In this document: in pieces, positions 50,950 through 63,830 of the stretch
Layout of the letters: each line of letters opens with the position of its first letter
Position numbering within the stretch: the first letter of the stretch is position 1
NCBI RefSeq assembly: GCF_011075055.1
Contig: NC_058146.1
Coordinates: 1,116,001-1,180,000 of the forward strand
Source: Mangifera indica
Lineage: Eukaryota; Streptophyta; Magnoliopsida; Sapindales; Anacardiaceae
Direction of reading: 5' to 3'
Length of the DNA: 64,000 nucleotides
Notes under the pieces: model-generated
Seen by the model: the letters and a program-made list of their open reading frames with translations, nothing else
Databases searched by the model: none
What the model was told of the DNA's origin: nothing
Position numbers and translations under genes: made by a program

Positions 50950-51135
50950 ATGAAGTCTAGCACTTTTGTAGGGATGTGCTCTAGTGGAAATATGAAATGT
51001 TGTTGCCATTTTTATATAGAAAATGATGAATCATTTTCTGCTTTTCTTGATGATTTTATGTGGAGAAGGATTCTTGTCTCTTTCTTCCTCTTTCTCTCTC
51101 TCCGAAAGCACATGCAAATACACAGAACTGGTTAG
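50950..51135 (+). CDS. Candidate small ORF, 61 residues, unrecognised
   Basis: The ORF opens MKSSTFVGMCSSGNMKCCC and has a hydrophobic stretch ILVSFFLFLSL near its C-terminus, followed by a basic tail. I do not recognise the family. In its favour are an upstream TATA-like motif and a base composition less AT-rich than the flanks. Against it are its short length and the very short implied leader. Twenty bases that form a perfect 8-bp stem with a 4-nt loop follow at 51141-51160. It could be a small secreted or membrane peptide, part of a non-coding transcript, or chance. Confidence 0.25.
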   Translation: MKSSTFVGMCSSGNMKCCCHFYIENDESFSAFLDDFMWRRILVSFFLFLSLRKHMQIHRTG

Positions 51136-51160
51136 AGCTAAGCTTCTGAACCCAGAAGCT

Positions 51161-53883
51161 GATGTAAGACTCAGCTCAGTGAGAATCTCTCCCACTTTTT
51201 AAAGAATCAAAGATTGAGAAAATATGAACTGTAAGTAAGTTTAAACAATGTACAAAGTTCATTTGTGTACATTTTGGCAGGCTGCAGGGGTGGAGTTGAG
51301 GCAATTGTCAACTCGGTTTGGACTTTGACTCCAAACTAGTGAAATTTTGGGAATGAGTTTAATTTTAAGATGTTGTTTTTTCGCCATTCAAACTATAATA
51401 CAGGGATTGTATCCACCAATTTATATACAAAGTTTTGCCGGCATAATATAAAGGGGAATACTGTTTAAATATTAAGAAAATATATATAAGTAACACAACT
51501 GAGTTTAAGCAATGTACATTATAATTTTTAGAAAAAAACCTTTGAGTTTGAGTTTAATTTTCTGTTAAACTTGTAAAACTCTGATTTATGTGAATCTAAT
51601 TAATATATTCGATGGTTATACAACCAATCAATCCTGGGGTGTTTTCCTGGTTTAAAGAAAATTTTCATTTGTCAATATTTATGGAACTGGCAAGCTAGCT
51701 GTTGGCAGCTATATATGAATTAGAAAAATTATATGTCTGATGAAAGTTACATACACGGCACAGAGTCATGATGAATCAAGAAGAGAGAAAATGCATGTAT
51801 GTTGTTCAAAGCTGCATTTAACGCTCACAGGATGTTAGGTTTCGCTATTTAAGAAAATGCAAAAAATATATATTCAACTTCATGGACATATTCAGAAAAT
51901 GTTAAATGAAAAAGTTCCGGTTTTTTAAACAAAATTGAACTTTGTTTCTACGTCAGCTTTGGTTTCTAGACGATGAAGCTGACTTATTGATCTAGAAAGA
52001 GTGATGTTGGGTTCGGTTCTTTAGGAATTAGGATGCAATCCGAGTAAAGGGTGTTAGAGAGATACTCAGTTATTAAAGAAATTAAAGAGAAGCCATGTGT
52101 CAGAGCCTTTGGCGTGCATAATGAAGCAAGGTAGACACTAGTCACTCCCTTTAACTCCCCAAAAATTGAATGAATCCAACTTTGCTTTTTAACGCCACTA
52201 CTCTTTAAACAAACAAAGTTCAGCATTTTCGTGTTAAAATTTCTAGACTCGGTGCTGTTTCTTGCATCCTACAGACTGAACGGAAAACACATTCCTTAAA
52301 CTATTTGGCTTTCCACCTGAGGCGTTCTGGTTCCTTAAGAGTACATAAAATCTCGAACTGAAAAAAGCAGCTAAAGCACGCTGAAGGGCAATTCAAGTTT
52401 TCGGTTTTAGCGTTTTAGTTTGGTGGGTTTTGTGCAAGTCTTTAGTATTTTTTGTGGGTTTGGTGCTTTAGACTCAGTGAGTTAGCGCTCATGCTCATGC
52501 ATGGCCCATTTATAATGTGTGACAATGATACTAAAATTGTGGTATATCTATACAGACTTAAGTTTGGTGAGTTTAGATTAAATTAGTTAGCTTTACCAAT
52601 TTAGAGCGATATCTCTATTGTTTATTTATTTTAAGCGATCTGAAAAAGTTTCTAGCATCTGTTGGTTGATGTTACTGAATCTTGAAGTGGGTTGATTTTA
52701 TTTCTACTTTAATGCTTCAATTTAGGAAACATTGTTCATGGGTTTATAAATTTGATAGAATTGTTCTTGGGTTTTGTTGGGGTTTCCACGGAGAGTGGCT
52801 TTTGGGGATTGACTTTTTGTTTATTTAACTTAACCAACTTGATGAAAAACATATTTTGTCATGTGGGGTTTTACAGTTTTACAAATATGATAGTACAATG
52901 TGATCTTTGGGTTTATGATTTGATTTTGAGTAGAATTATTTGATATATTCTGGTAGATTTCCTAGATTGCTGTTGAATTTTAAGCGATTCTTTTGCTTGG
53001 TAGTTGATTTTTGATTGTTCATTACTTAGATGAATTTAAATTAATTTTTGTGATCTTTCTCATTTATTCTGTATAAAGATAGATGCTTGTTGTCTACCGT
53101 TTTGGTGGTTTTCTAAACTGATACCGAGATGCTGTTTTCAGTTGCAGGTTTTTCAAACTTCAACGGTTGAAAAAGACGCTATTTATAATTGATTTGGAAC
53201 TTGAAGCTGTAAAGAAACTCAATTAGTCTTGGTGGCATGAATCTTTATGTACTTTTATATTTTATTTATGCAGAAAACAAAGAAACAGAGTAATCAGAGA
53301 TCAAAAGATAAAGAAATAGTTAGTGAGGTGGAATCAGATTTGTGCTTATGGGGTGTAGTTTTTGAATAATTTAGTGCGGGTAGTGATAATTATTTAGTGT
53401 TAAGAGTCTGCTGGCTATGTCCCCTGAGCTAACTGGGTGAGCCCGGGCTCCATGGGCTTTGCCGCCGACCAAGGAAACAATCTCTTCTTTGGCTCTCCTG
53501 CCATCTAAGAGAACCTTTTGTTAAAAAATTACTTAAACCTTCTCTATCTTGCCTTCAATTTTCTATTCTTCTATCTTATTAGGACTCCCTGTCTCGATTG
53601 CTGTCAAGATTCGGTCATACCCTTCAGGCATATATCCTTACCCTTCCTTTTAGATTCTTTACTCTCTTTTACCCAAAGAGTTTGTCTTCTCCGATTTGGT
53701 CCCCACAACTGGGGAATTCACATTCCATTACTGGAAAATTTTCCTCAATTTCAGTAACGTGTGTTTTACTACTGGGCATGTACTGTAGTGAGCTGATAAA
53801 GTTTGATTTAGAAGTGGTGAGCTGAGCAGTGAGGGAGTTGGCTTTGACATATCAGTGGAAAAGTAGATCCCTTTCTTGCGAAG
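51161..53883. other. Spacer and NPY upstream region
   Basis: AT-rich DNA. The stretch after about 52240 probably includes the promoter and untranslated leader, perhaps with a leader intron, of the NPY-like gene. I could not place its ends. Confidence 0.4.
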
Positions 53884-56800
53884 ATGAAGTTTATGAAACT
53901 TGGATCAAAGCCGGATTCCTTTCAAAGGGATGGTAATAACATTAGGTGAGATCTCATTGAACCTTATTCCTTGCTCATCTTTTTCTAAGAAGCTTGTATG
54001 TTTGTCAACTGGTTTCGTGTTCATTAAATTGATTGTACCCATCTTTTAGTAGCTTTCCCATTTTGTTGATTCTTAAACTGGGTTCCTTCAGGGCAGTATG
54101 AAATTTTGTCAGCAGAATTGAGGTTTCTCTCATTTTATGATTTTCAATCTGTCCACAATGTTGTTTTACTCATTTTATGTAGTTAGAATATTGGACTTAC
54201 ATTCTGAACTATCTCCTTCAACAGTATGGCCATTTCTGGGAACCTTGAGATTCAAAAGGTTGTGTTCTGTTTAATTGATTCTCAAAGCGGGAAATTTCTT
54301 GCTGTTAGAGTCTGTAATCATGTCTAGTGCAATATTCTTCAGAAACTTGAAATCATTTGGTGTTTCTCACTGTTGGTACAGTGAATTTACTATTGGTTTT
54401 ATGCGGTTATAAATTAAATATCAATTGACTGTTATCTGATTCCTCGATGTATTTTGGACATTCAGTATAAGTGCTAATTTGGTATTTGCAGTTAAATTGA
54501 ATATGAATGGTAATTGCGAAGAGAAAACAACATTTCATAAGAATTTGAGAAACAATAAAATTGTTTTGAAATGTATGCAAACTTTGGGGATCCTAACCCA
54601 CTTTTCTTATTTACGGAAAAAAAAAATCCACTTTTCTTACTATAACACTTAAGCATGGAAGGATGTGTAGAATGTAAAGTGAAAGATTTTCTGAGGCAGC
54701 TGCACCATTTACATAACAAATTTGCATATTTTATTCGAAATAAAAGTCGAAAATCTTATTTCTCTGTATTGCTTTGGCATAAAGAAACATGCTTTTCAGA
54801 AGGATCTTAGGTAGCAACAGTCATCTCGTCTAGTTGAGAAGCTTTGAAAGAAAGTGAAAGTAGTTATTGTAAAAAGTTAGATATGCTTCACTCCTGATAA
54901 TCAGTTTAATTGTATTTGTTCTTTTTTTATTCTTGTTATATAAAAATAATGGATAGATTTTAGCAACATTATGAAGGGAAGACATTTTGTTCTCAGGTAT
55001 GCAGCAAGTGAGTTGGCAACCGACATTGTGGTAGTTGTTGGGGATGTAAAGTTTCATTTGCATAAGGTATGATTTTATTTTTTCTGAAAAGTTTAGTACA
55101 TGTGAGAAAATTATTGTCAGCATTTCTAGTTCTCCTGTACCTTCTATCTTCTGTATTGATGTTCTTGCTTTGTGGTAGTGATGAAAGGAATATGTGGAAT
55201 ACATAACTACTAATGCATTTTCATTCTATTCATATTGACTGATCATTAGTAGTTAATATAAAATATGCTCACTGATAGAAGCCTTGAGCTGTGGTTCATG
55301 GTTTTGATCAATGTTTTCTGACGCAAACCAGGCATTGAACTGGTCAAGGGGCCGATCTGGGTTTTTCTTGGTCGGATCAGTCAGATCGAGACATAGGGAC
55401 TGTTGATATACATATAATTATAATACATATCCAAATGGAATTGTGGTATGATGGTGCATTGCATGCCTTGGCAGTGTTGCCAATTTCTGGGACTCGAACT
55501 TTTTTAATAGTCATGCGGGCGTCAGTTAATCCATAGGATAGAGATTGAACTGGTGGTTCAACTGCAATCTGGCACAGTTTGCCTAATTCAACACCCTTTA
55601 ACAACTTCACCCAAACTAGACTGGCCACTAGGTCCCAGTCAAATCAGCTGGTCTGGTTTGGGTTTCAAAACCATGGTTTTGACATACTGATCCGGGGTGG
55701 TTTAAGAAATCTGACCCGGAGCAGAATTTGTAAAACTTCAGGAATTCTCCTGATAAATTTATGTTTATTTATATGAAGATGAGCTCATATACTCTCTAAG
55801 AACATGGATTCATATTCTAAAACTGATATTGAAAATTATTATATGCAGTTTCCTCTCCTGTCAAAATGTGCCTGCTTGCAGAAGCTGGTAGCGACCTCTA
55901 ATGAAGAAATAGACATTTCCAACATTCCTGGTGGGCCTGCTTCCTTTGAAATTTGTGCCAAATTTTGTTATGGCATCACTGTGACCCTCAATGCTTACAA
56001 TGTTGTGGCTGCTCGATGTGCGGCTGAGCACCTGGGAATGCATGAAACTACTGAGAAGGGGAACCTCATTTACAAGATTGATGTCTTCCTTAGCTCCAGT
56101 ATTTTTCGCAGCTGGAAAGATTCAATTATTGTTCTACAATCAACCAAGTCTTTATTACCGTTATCTGAAGATCTCAAGATAATCAACCATTGCATTGAAG
56201 CTATAGCAACCAAAGCCTGTGTTGATGTTTCTAAAGTCGACTGGTCATATACCTATAACCGTAAGAAGCTCCCAGAGGAAAATGGGAATGATCCAAGCTG
56301 GAATGGTGTCAGAAACCTAGAAGTACCGAGGGACTGGTGGGTTGAGGATGTATGTGAGCTTGAAATTGATCTATATAAGCGAGTTATGATAAATATTAAA
56401 ACCAAAGCAATTCTCCCTAGTGAAGTGATTGGAGAGGCATTGAAAACTTATGCTTACAGAAGGCTGTCAGGTTTGAGCAAGGGTATGATCCAGTGTGGTG
56501 ATGTGTTAAAGTATCAAACAGCTGTCGATACAATTGTCTGGCTGCTACCTGTAGAGAAAGGCTGTGTCTCTTGTAGTTTCTTGTTCAAGTTGTTGAAAGC
56601 AGTCATTCTTTTAGACCTGGGAGATACTGTCAAGGAGCAGCTAATAAGACTCATAGGACAGCAACTAGAAGAGGCATCTGTCAACCATATGTTGTTGTTA
56701 ATGGCACCTGAAGGTGAAAGTACCTTGTATGATGTTGACACGGTACAAAAAATTGTCAACGAGTTTTTGATGCAAGATCAAAATGCTGAGCTTGAGTCAC

Positions 56801-57703
56801 CAGAAGAAGATCAAGAGATAAGAAGCCGAGGGATTTTATCTGATGCTTCCAAGCTGATGGTAGCAAAACTGATTGATGGATACCTGGCTGAAATTGCAAA
56901 GGATCCCAAGCTGCCACTGTCAAAGTTTGTTGATCTAGCCAATTTGGTGTCAGGTATCTCCAGGCCAGTGCATGACGGGCTTTACCGGGCCATTGACATG
57001 TACCTCAAGGTAAGAATTATTCGAATCTTTCTTCATCACATAATCAATCAGACACCATGTTTTTAGCTCTTGCATTTTGTTATACAACTTTGCACTATAA
57101 TTTTTCTTAAAACATGCTTCGGTGCAGGAGCATCCAACAATCAGCAAAAGTGAAAGGAAGAAGATATGCAAGCTCATGGACTGTCGGAAGCTATCAGTCG
57201 ATGCATGCATGCATGCTGTACAAAATGAGAGACTTCCACTGCGTGTTGTTGTCCAAATACTCTTTTTGGAGCAAGTCAGGTTTGCTGGCTCATCAGGTTG
57301 CAGCACTCCTGACCTACCAAAAGGTCTTAAGGATCTAAAATATGGATCCCTTGGGAGCTCAAGGTCCGCAGCAACCAATCCAGAGGAAGATTGGGATGCT
57401 GTGGCCACGGCCGAGGAGCTGAAGGCCCTTAAGGGGGAGCTTGCCGCCCTGAGGTTGAGCAATGGAATGGGAGGTAGTGTGAGTAATGGTGGCGATATTA
57501 AAACTGATACTGTTGACAACAAGGCTGCCATTAGTAAAATGAAAAGTATGCTTAAGTCCAAGAAGATCTTTGCAAAGCTCTGGTCAAGCAAAAGCCGACA
57601 AGGAGACAATAGTGGTTCAGATTCATCGGATAGTCTTGGTTCCGTGATACCGGAAGAAGCTACATCCACACCATCTGGAAACAGAAGGCATTCAGTTTCT
57701 TAG
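53884..57703 (+). CDS. NPY: NPY-like BTB-NPH3 protein, 4 exons
   Basis: Exons 53884-53945, 54997-55066, 55849-57009 and 57128-57703 join in frame to 622 residues. [17 protein letters not shown] is the standard start of the NPY/NPH3-like family. A BTB domain covers about 20-130 ([37 protein letters not shown]). The NPH3 domain runs from [13 protein letters not shown] at 206 to about 480, ending [19 protein letters not shown]. The C-terminus [11 protein letters not shown] and RRHSVS match NPY proteins. NPY proteins act with PID-type kinases in auxin-dependent organ formation and root gravitropism, as plasma-membrane partners of PIN transporters. Which of NPY1-5 it matches best was not resolved. 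Intron 2 contains repeat-like DNA. Confidence 0.94.
55270..55700. repeat. Repeat-like insert in NPY intron 2
   Basis: This stretch is less AT-rich than the rest of the intron. It has CATGGTTTTGA-type words at both edges (about 55298 and 55670) and repeated AACTGGT/ACCAGTT words. It looks like a worn transposon fragment. Ends and class were not resolved. Confidence 0.3.
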
Positions 57704-60700
57704 TAGACTGAAGTTATATAGAGTTGTTTCTTGGTTCTTTTACTTGCATATTTTTGGCCTCTACCTGCCTTAATGACATAGAAACTTCAGAAACTAGTGT
57801 TTATGTTTTTAATTCATCAAAATGAAGCATATATAGTTTGGTAGAAGAGTTGGGATTTTTTACATTGCAAATATAAATATTGCAGGAAATCTGAGATTAG
57901 CTATGTTTTTTATAGTAGTTTAACTCATTTGATTGGGACTCAAAGGTTAGTTCGGTTCGGTTAACTTTAAACTCGAGTATAGAAGACATTCAATTCGATA
58001 AGTCCGTGCACCTGAAAAGTTGGATTCAAATCGATTAAAACAATATTATTTTAATTAATATACATCAAAATATTATTATTTTAGTTGATTTTGATTTGGA
58101 TATAGTACCAAGCTTAGTTCAAGCTCAATTTGGTATTATAACCAAACTCTTCTCATACTAAACAAAACTTAAATTGATATGAGAAGAGTTCGACTCCAAT
58201 AAGTCAAATTAAATTCGAGCTCAATATGGGTTAAATCCACTACTATTATGTCCTGGAAAAAGCCCGGTCCAAGAATGAAAACATTGACAAAGGTCTGGGT
58301 GGACAATAACTAAATATTAAACCTAGTAAGTTCCTGCAGGCTGAATTTAAAAAACACATCTCTTAATAGTCTTACATTAAAGTTAAAACATAAAATAAAA
58401 ACTTTAAAACTATCGACACAGATATGATCAGTTTCCTCCGACACCCAATTTCCGCAAAACATTATCCAGAAGCCGCATAAATGTATGTGGCGTGGCGATC
58501 AGGGTGAAAATTATGATCTTAACAAAGGATACTTAATCAACATTAACCTGTAAAAATTGAAATTAAGCTTGTACTTTTCCCTTTCCCGTTTATCTCAATG
58601 AGGCCCTTATTTCCAACATTAATTACAAGGCTTTGACTTCCAGGTATGATTGAATTCAAATTGAATTATTTTTAAATATAGGTTAGTATAAGTTGGGTTC
58701 GAAGCTTAAATGGTCAACTTAAATCCAAACTGATTGAAATACTGTTGGAAGTCATCGGTGGAAGGAATAATATCATCAACGGGATAATTAATATTATTAC
58801 TGATAAGATGAATAAAATTATTAATAGAATAAATATTAAAGAGTTATATTATGTGTATAAATAAATTTTATTAATTTATTAATATAAATTAATATAATAA
58901 TATGTAATCGAGTGATTTTGAAGTAAATAAGACATAATCTACTAGGGCACTAGGATTCTCAAGGAAAGGTCTGAAACGGAGAGGAAAATGAGATTGAGAA
59001 TCCAAAGCCGACCTTTGATTCTTGCCCAGTGCCATTCTCCAATGTCGAAACCTCAAGTTTCTTTCTAATACCTGAAGAGACACTCAACTATGCAAATAGA
59101 TTGGCTATGTCCCACTCGAATATTGATAAAACAATCATTTCTATCTTTTAAATTAAAAAAATTAAATTATTCACTCATTTGTTTAATTTACTAATAAAAT
59201 CTATTAATTCTTTTATAAGAATAGATAAAAATATCTTCTATTTTTATTGATACTAAACAACAGAACCTCTCAAAAATATACATAATTAAATATTAAAAAT
59301 CTCATAAAACAATACTAAAAATTGAGGGAACGATATCATAAATAAGAGAATAATATCAAAAGATAGAGAATATGCTTAAAAGCAACTAAAAGGCATCGGA
59401 AACAGAAGAACAATGTTGAAAAATTACCAAAACAATGTCGAAAGCTGAAAATATGAAAAAATTGTATTGGATCTTTGGGTTTTTTTGGATACACAAAAAA
59501 TGAGAAAACATTAAAAAAATAAAGAGAAAAAAAGAAATATATAAAATAATTAAGATAAAAATTTAATTTACTTATCTAATTAGAGGTATAAATGATATTA
59601 ATCCTATTAATACTCTTTAACAGTTAAAACTTAACTTTTTACTTAAACAATGAACAAAAAATAAAATTTCAAATTGAAAGTATAAAAATTATTTCATAAA
59701 AGTTCCGGTGGCAAATAGTAACTCAACCTTTCCAAGTCATGCAAGACAAACCCACAAAAAAACCGTCATGCTCTCAGTCTCCTTAAGACATTTGGGCTTT
59801 GTCTTTACAAGTATACCCCAACGCAACCCCACCTCATAAAAGTGACCTAACCGCCCATTAAAAAGGACAATTCAAGGAGGACAAAAATTCTTGAATTGTT
59901 TAAAGCTAACCCCACGCCACTCCTCATGGATTGGCTTGGAATCTCATTCTCCACAAACTCAAATTTGTTTTCGGTCCAATCAATTAAAGATGGTGGTCCA
60001 ATTTGGATAAAGCCGCCACGTAAGTACTTGAAACTATAACTTCAATGCTTTTGTTTCGTTCCCACATTGTCATCTTCGCCCATTTTCTTAATCTTTAACT
60101 TATACATTGGTTGGTTCATTGTACAGTTGTATTTAAAATAACGCAATATTATATGTATATATTATTTTTTATATATTATAAATATATAAATAATATATTA
60201 TTGTTTAATTAAGTATTAATTTTTTTAAATTTTAAATTATTTAATTATATAATGATATATTATTTATTTACTCAAATTATATATTTATAACTTTATTGTT
60301 TAAATTATGTTTAACACTTAACGATAGAATTAAGGTTAAAAATAAAAGATCTATGTAAAGTTAGAGATGTAATTTTATACTGATAATAACAAAGAAAATA
60401 AAATTTATGAAGTAGTTTAAGCTATTGATCAAAAACCTACGTTTATTATTATGTTATTAACTATAATGAAAATATTTATATAGGGTAACCGTACGATTTT
60501 TGTTCTATACAAGAGCAAGAGGAAATGGTATTATGAGTAACAGAATAAGATATGAAGATGTTTAAAAAAATATATTGATTGTGATATCTCATAAAAATAG
60601 AATATCAATGTTATTACATGGAGCGTATCATTGAAATTTAATTGAGCAAATTGTGAAAATTATTAAGACTTATCCTCCACGTTATTTTTAAATAAAATGA

Positions 60701-61356
60701 TTTTAACCTATATTCCAAGTAAACATATATATATTTATAGATGGTGTATCTATTCATTACATATTATTCGTTTATTTTATACAATTTCTGTATAATTTTT
60801 TTTTGAAAGGGAAGTCTCGATAGACAATAATATAAGTAATTTTATATACATAAATAATAATATATCATTGTATAATTAAATAATTAAAAATTAAAAATAA
60901 AACAATATTATGGATAAGGATAAGACTTGGAATCAAACAAATTGAATTAGTTGCACTTGTACATTGAATTTATGATTAGCCCTACTGAAAATGGATAACG
61001 TTGACCCCTTTGACTTAAATGGTCTTGAAGGTAACGTTACCCTAAATACTGTTTATTAATCTAAAAGTGAAATTATTTGTGCTAATTTAGGAAATAAGCC
61101 AATTCAACCGTAATTAATTAGTTCAATTAAATAGAACATGAAATAATGCCATTTGAAAAGCAGCAACCAGAAGTCCAAAAGAGAATCAAACGGTAAAAAT
61201 TACCCACAATTGAAAATCCAACGGCTGAGAGATCCCCAACCAGTTGCGGAGACACGGAGCCGCACTTACCCATTTCTTTGGAGCCCAAACTAACCTCACT
61301 CAAACCCATTAAACTAACCATGGTTAAACTTTACTTGTCCAGTAATTATGGCTCTC
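57704..61356. other. Spacer between NPY and LBD genes
   Basis: AT-rich spacer of about 3.7 kb. The NPY 3' UTR is at the left. AT-rich inverted words like those near 22550 occur around 60130-60310. No gene was recognised. Confidence 0.5.
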
Positions 61357-61363
61357 TATAAAT
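61357..61363 (+). promoter_or_regulatory. Likely TATA box of the LBD gene
   Basis: TATAAAT about 117 bp before the LBD start codon, in a CTCTCTATAAATGAA context typical of plant core promoters. Confidence 0.6.
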
Positions 61364-61471
61364 GAACTCTCCTTTTCTTCTTCTTCCTTGTTGCTTGAAT
61401 TATTCTCGAGCTTATCTTCTTCTTGCAGTCCACGTAATTTGACCTTGCTTTTAGTTTTTATTTTCTTTTTT

Positions 61472-61483
61472 ATGCGAAAATGA
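61472..61483 (+). promoter_or_regulatory. Three-codon uORF overlapping the LBD start
   Basis: ATG CGA AAA TGA ends over the LBD initiator, so stop and start share the bases ATGA at 61480-61483. The upstream ATG is 8 nt away and out of frame. Confidence 0.6.
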
Positions 61484-62213
61484 GTTGCAGTGGCTGCAGA
61501 ATCCTCAGAAAAGGTTGCAGCGAGAACTGCATGCTTAGACACTGTCTACAATGGATAGACGGCCCTCAAGCTCAGGCCAACGCCACCGTCTTCGTCGCCA
61601 AGTTCTTCGGCCGAGCCGGTCTTATGTCGTTTATCTCCGCCGTGCCTGAAACTCAACGTCCTGGTATGTCTCTCTCAAACGACTACGTATATACGTCTCG
61701 ATTTTATGAAGAATTTTCAGAATTTTACTCGTTTATTAACGCATTTGAATGAATTTTTTGACGGTGTTTGAGGTGGTGGTGGTTGCAGCATTGTTTCAGT
61801 CGTTGCTATACGAGGCGGTGGGGAGGACGGTGAATACGGTGAGCGGAGCAGTGGGGCTGCTGTTGACGGGGAACTGGCACGTGTGCCAGACGGCGGTGGA
61901 GACGGTTCTTTGCGGAGGCGAGTTGCATCCACTGCCAGACGTGTTGACGTCGGAGTTTGATGACGTGTCAGAATCTGGTGTACTCCACTGTACATCTCTT
62001 TCGAGAGAGGTTATTTCCGTTCCCTTGAAAAGGAACAGCAGTGAACCCCAGGGAGATCTCGATCTGACTTTGACGACTTGTTTGCCGTCGAGAGCAGTGA
62101 AACGTCCCGCACCAAGTCCGTCAGAGGAGTCCAAAACGACAACGTCCGGAAGTGGGCTTGAAAATTGTAGTTCTGAGGGAGGTAAAAGGAAGCTCTTGAG
62201 ACTGTTCCTTTAA
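61480..62213 (+). CDS. LBD37: Class II LOB-domain protein, LBD37/38/39-like, 2 exons
   Basis: Exons 61480-61663 and 61789-62213 join in frame to 202 residues. The LOB domain covers about 1-104. It opens MSCSGCRILRKGCSENC with the C-x2-C-x6-C-x3-C zinc motif and continues through AKFFGRAGLMSFISAVPETQ and ALFQSLLYEAVGRTVN. The class II form lacks the full leucine-zipper-like coil. The C-terminus KRKLLRLFL resembles the KLLNLFV end of LBD37-39. Those proteins repress nitrogen-responsive and anthocyanin genes, so a similar nuclear role is inferred. A tiny ORF overlaps the start codon. Residue ELHPLPDV after the domain and the short variable tail make it somewhat shorter than the Arabidopsis proteins. 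Confidence 0.92.
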
Positions 62214-63035
62214 TCTTCCTTTTTATCGTAATGGAAATGAATTTTGAGTTTTCCTGATTAGGAAAGAAATCTTTTTATTCTTTGCTTTTCATTTATTTTT
62301 TCAAAATCCTCTTCTTTAAAAAAACTTCCTTCATACATATAATCAAGTTGTTTTGATGCTGAAAGTTTTCGAGCTTTAAACATATAATAAAATATGTAAT
62401 TACTGTTAGTTTTGATGGGAGTGGGGAAGAAGAAAGAGGTGTATATTGCGGGCATAAGGGGTTGATTTGGGTTCGCTCAGCGCGAAAATATTATTGGGTT
62501 AACTCAAACATCAGTTTTACTTTAATAATAATAAAGATTAAGTTTAGTTTGTCAATGTTTTTGATAATATTATTTATTATTTTGATAATATTATTTATTT
62601 ATTTAATAATATTATTTATTTCATTAATAAATTTTTAGTGATATCATTATAAAATCACATTAAATTCAAACTAATTCTAAGTTTAAATCAGGTCTAATCA
62701 ATTAGGAGTGGTCTCTCAACCCTGTTTTAAAGTAAAAATTAAAGAAATAAGAAATAAGATAATATTAAATAATAAAATTATATATATTAATTTATATAAT
62801 AATAATAATATTATCTTATTATAATTAGTGATACATCACCTTTAATGCATGTACGTGATTTTAGGAAAAAGGTAAATGGGCTTTGGATAAAACCGTAAAA
62901 GAGGCAAAGTTGGAGCATTGGGGTATGAGCCCGTAAGGCCTGACCTACCACAGGAATGAAAAGAGAAGGCAGAAACAAATTGTCCTGGAAAGCAAACAAA
63001 TCTCATAGCATAGACAAAGAAATTAAAAAAAAGAA
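62214..63035. other. Spacer downstream of LBD
   Basis: LBD 3' UTR followed by AT-rich DNA, including the tandem repeat at 62559-62632. No gene was recognised. Confidence 0.5.
62559..62632. repeat. Short AT-rich tandem repeat
   Basis: Units of the type GATAATATTATTTATT recur three times with small changes. Confidence 0.75.
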
Positions 63036-63520
63036 GGGAAAAGGACTATTTCCTATCCAAATTTTTGTTTAACCTTAAAGTAATATTTATGAAAAATAAA
63101 AAACCTAAACTTTTATCTATAGCCAAATGGTTGTCTAAATTTTCAGTTAAAGATAGAGGTAAAATCGTTATTTTCCTATAAACTTTGAATTTCAAACTTT
63201 TTATCATTTCCCCACTCCAGGTTTAAAAACTAACATTTCAACATATTCTTAAAGTTTAAAAAATTTAGATTTCACTCCTAAGATTTGCTTCTTTCTCCAA
63301 CCACTACTGACGGTCAACTCTTTTCACTGATCTTCTTTCTCCAGTTACAAAGGATGACAAAGGACGAATCTTTATCGTCCAGATTTAGACGACAAAGTAT
63401 CGTCCAGATCTAGAAAAATAAACAAAGAACAATGCTTCATCATCACATCATCTAGATGCGATGAGCTACAAAGGAGATCTCCTTCTCTTCGTCATCCCAG
63501 TCGTGTGACGGGGATGAGAT
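63036..63520. mobile_element. MULE-type MITE, copy 5, truncated
   Basis: The left end GGGAAAAGGACTATTTCC and the arm words TTAAAGATAGAGGTAAAATC and TTCTCCAACCACTACTG follow copies 3 and 4. No inverted right end appears before the window ends, and the similarity fades after about 63520. The right boundary is therefore approximate. Confidence 0.65.
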
Positions 63521-63830
63521 GAGTGTTTGTTTTTTGGTGGTGGCGGGGAGCATGAGATGAATGTTTGTTTTTTGGTTACTTTCAACAATAATGTTTAATG
63601 GAGTGAAATATTAGCCAATAGAAAAAGGGTGACAACTGGGATGGTGGGATCCACAGGGGTGATAATGCCGTGATGGTATTCTCCATTGTTGTTGGACTAA
63701 TTTTCTCTTTAATTTTTTTTTTTTAACGCTCTGCTTTGTTTTGTTTTATTTGATAGATAAATTAGTAATCAGACACATGGTTATTAAATCGAATGTATAG
63801 GTGTTCCCACATCAAACACTTTGTCCTTTA

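Noticed and set aside
54830..55204. 124-codon minus-strand frame in the NPY gene
   Set aside because: Lies across NPY exon 2 and its introns in antisense and has no recognisable family.
56950..57669. 239-codon minus-strand frame over NPY exons 3-4
   Set aside because: Shadow of a well-supported coding exon on the other strand.
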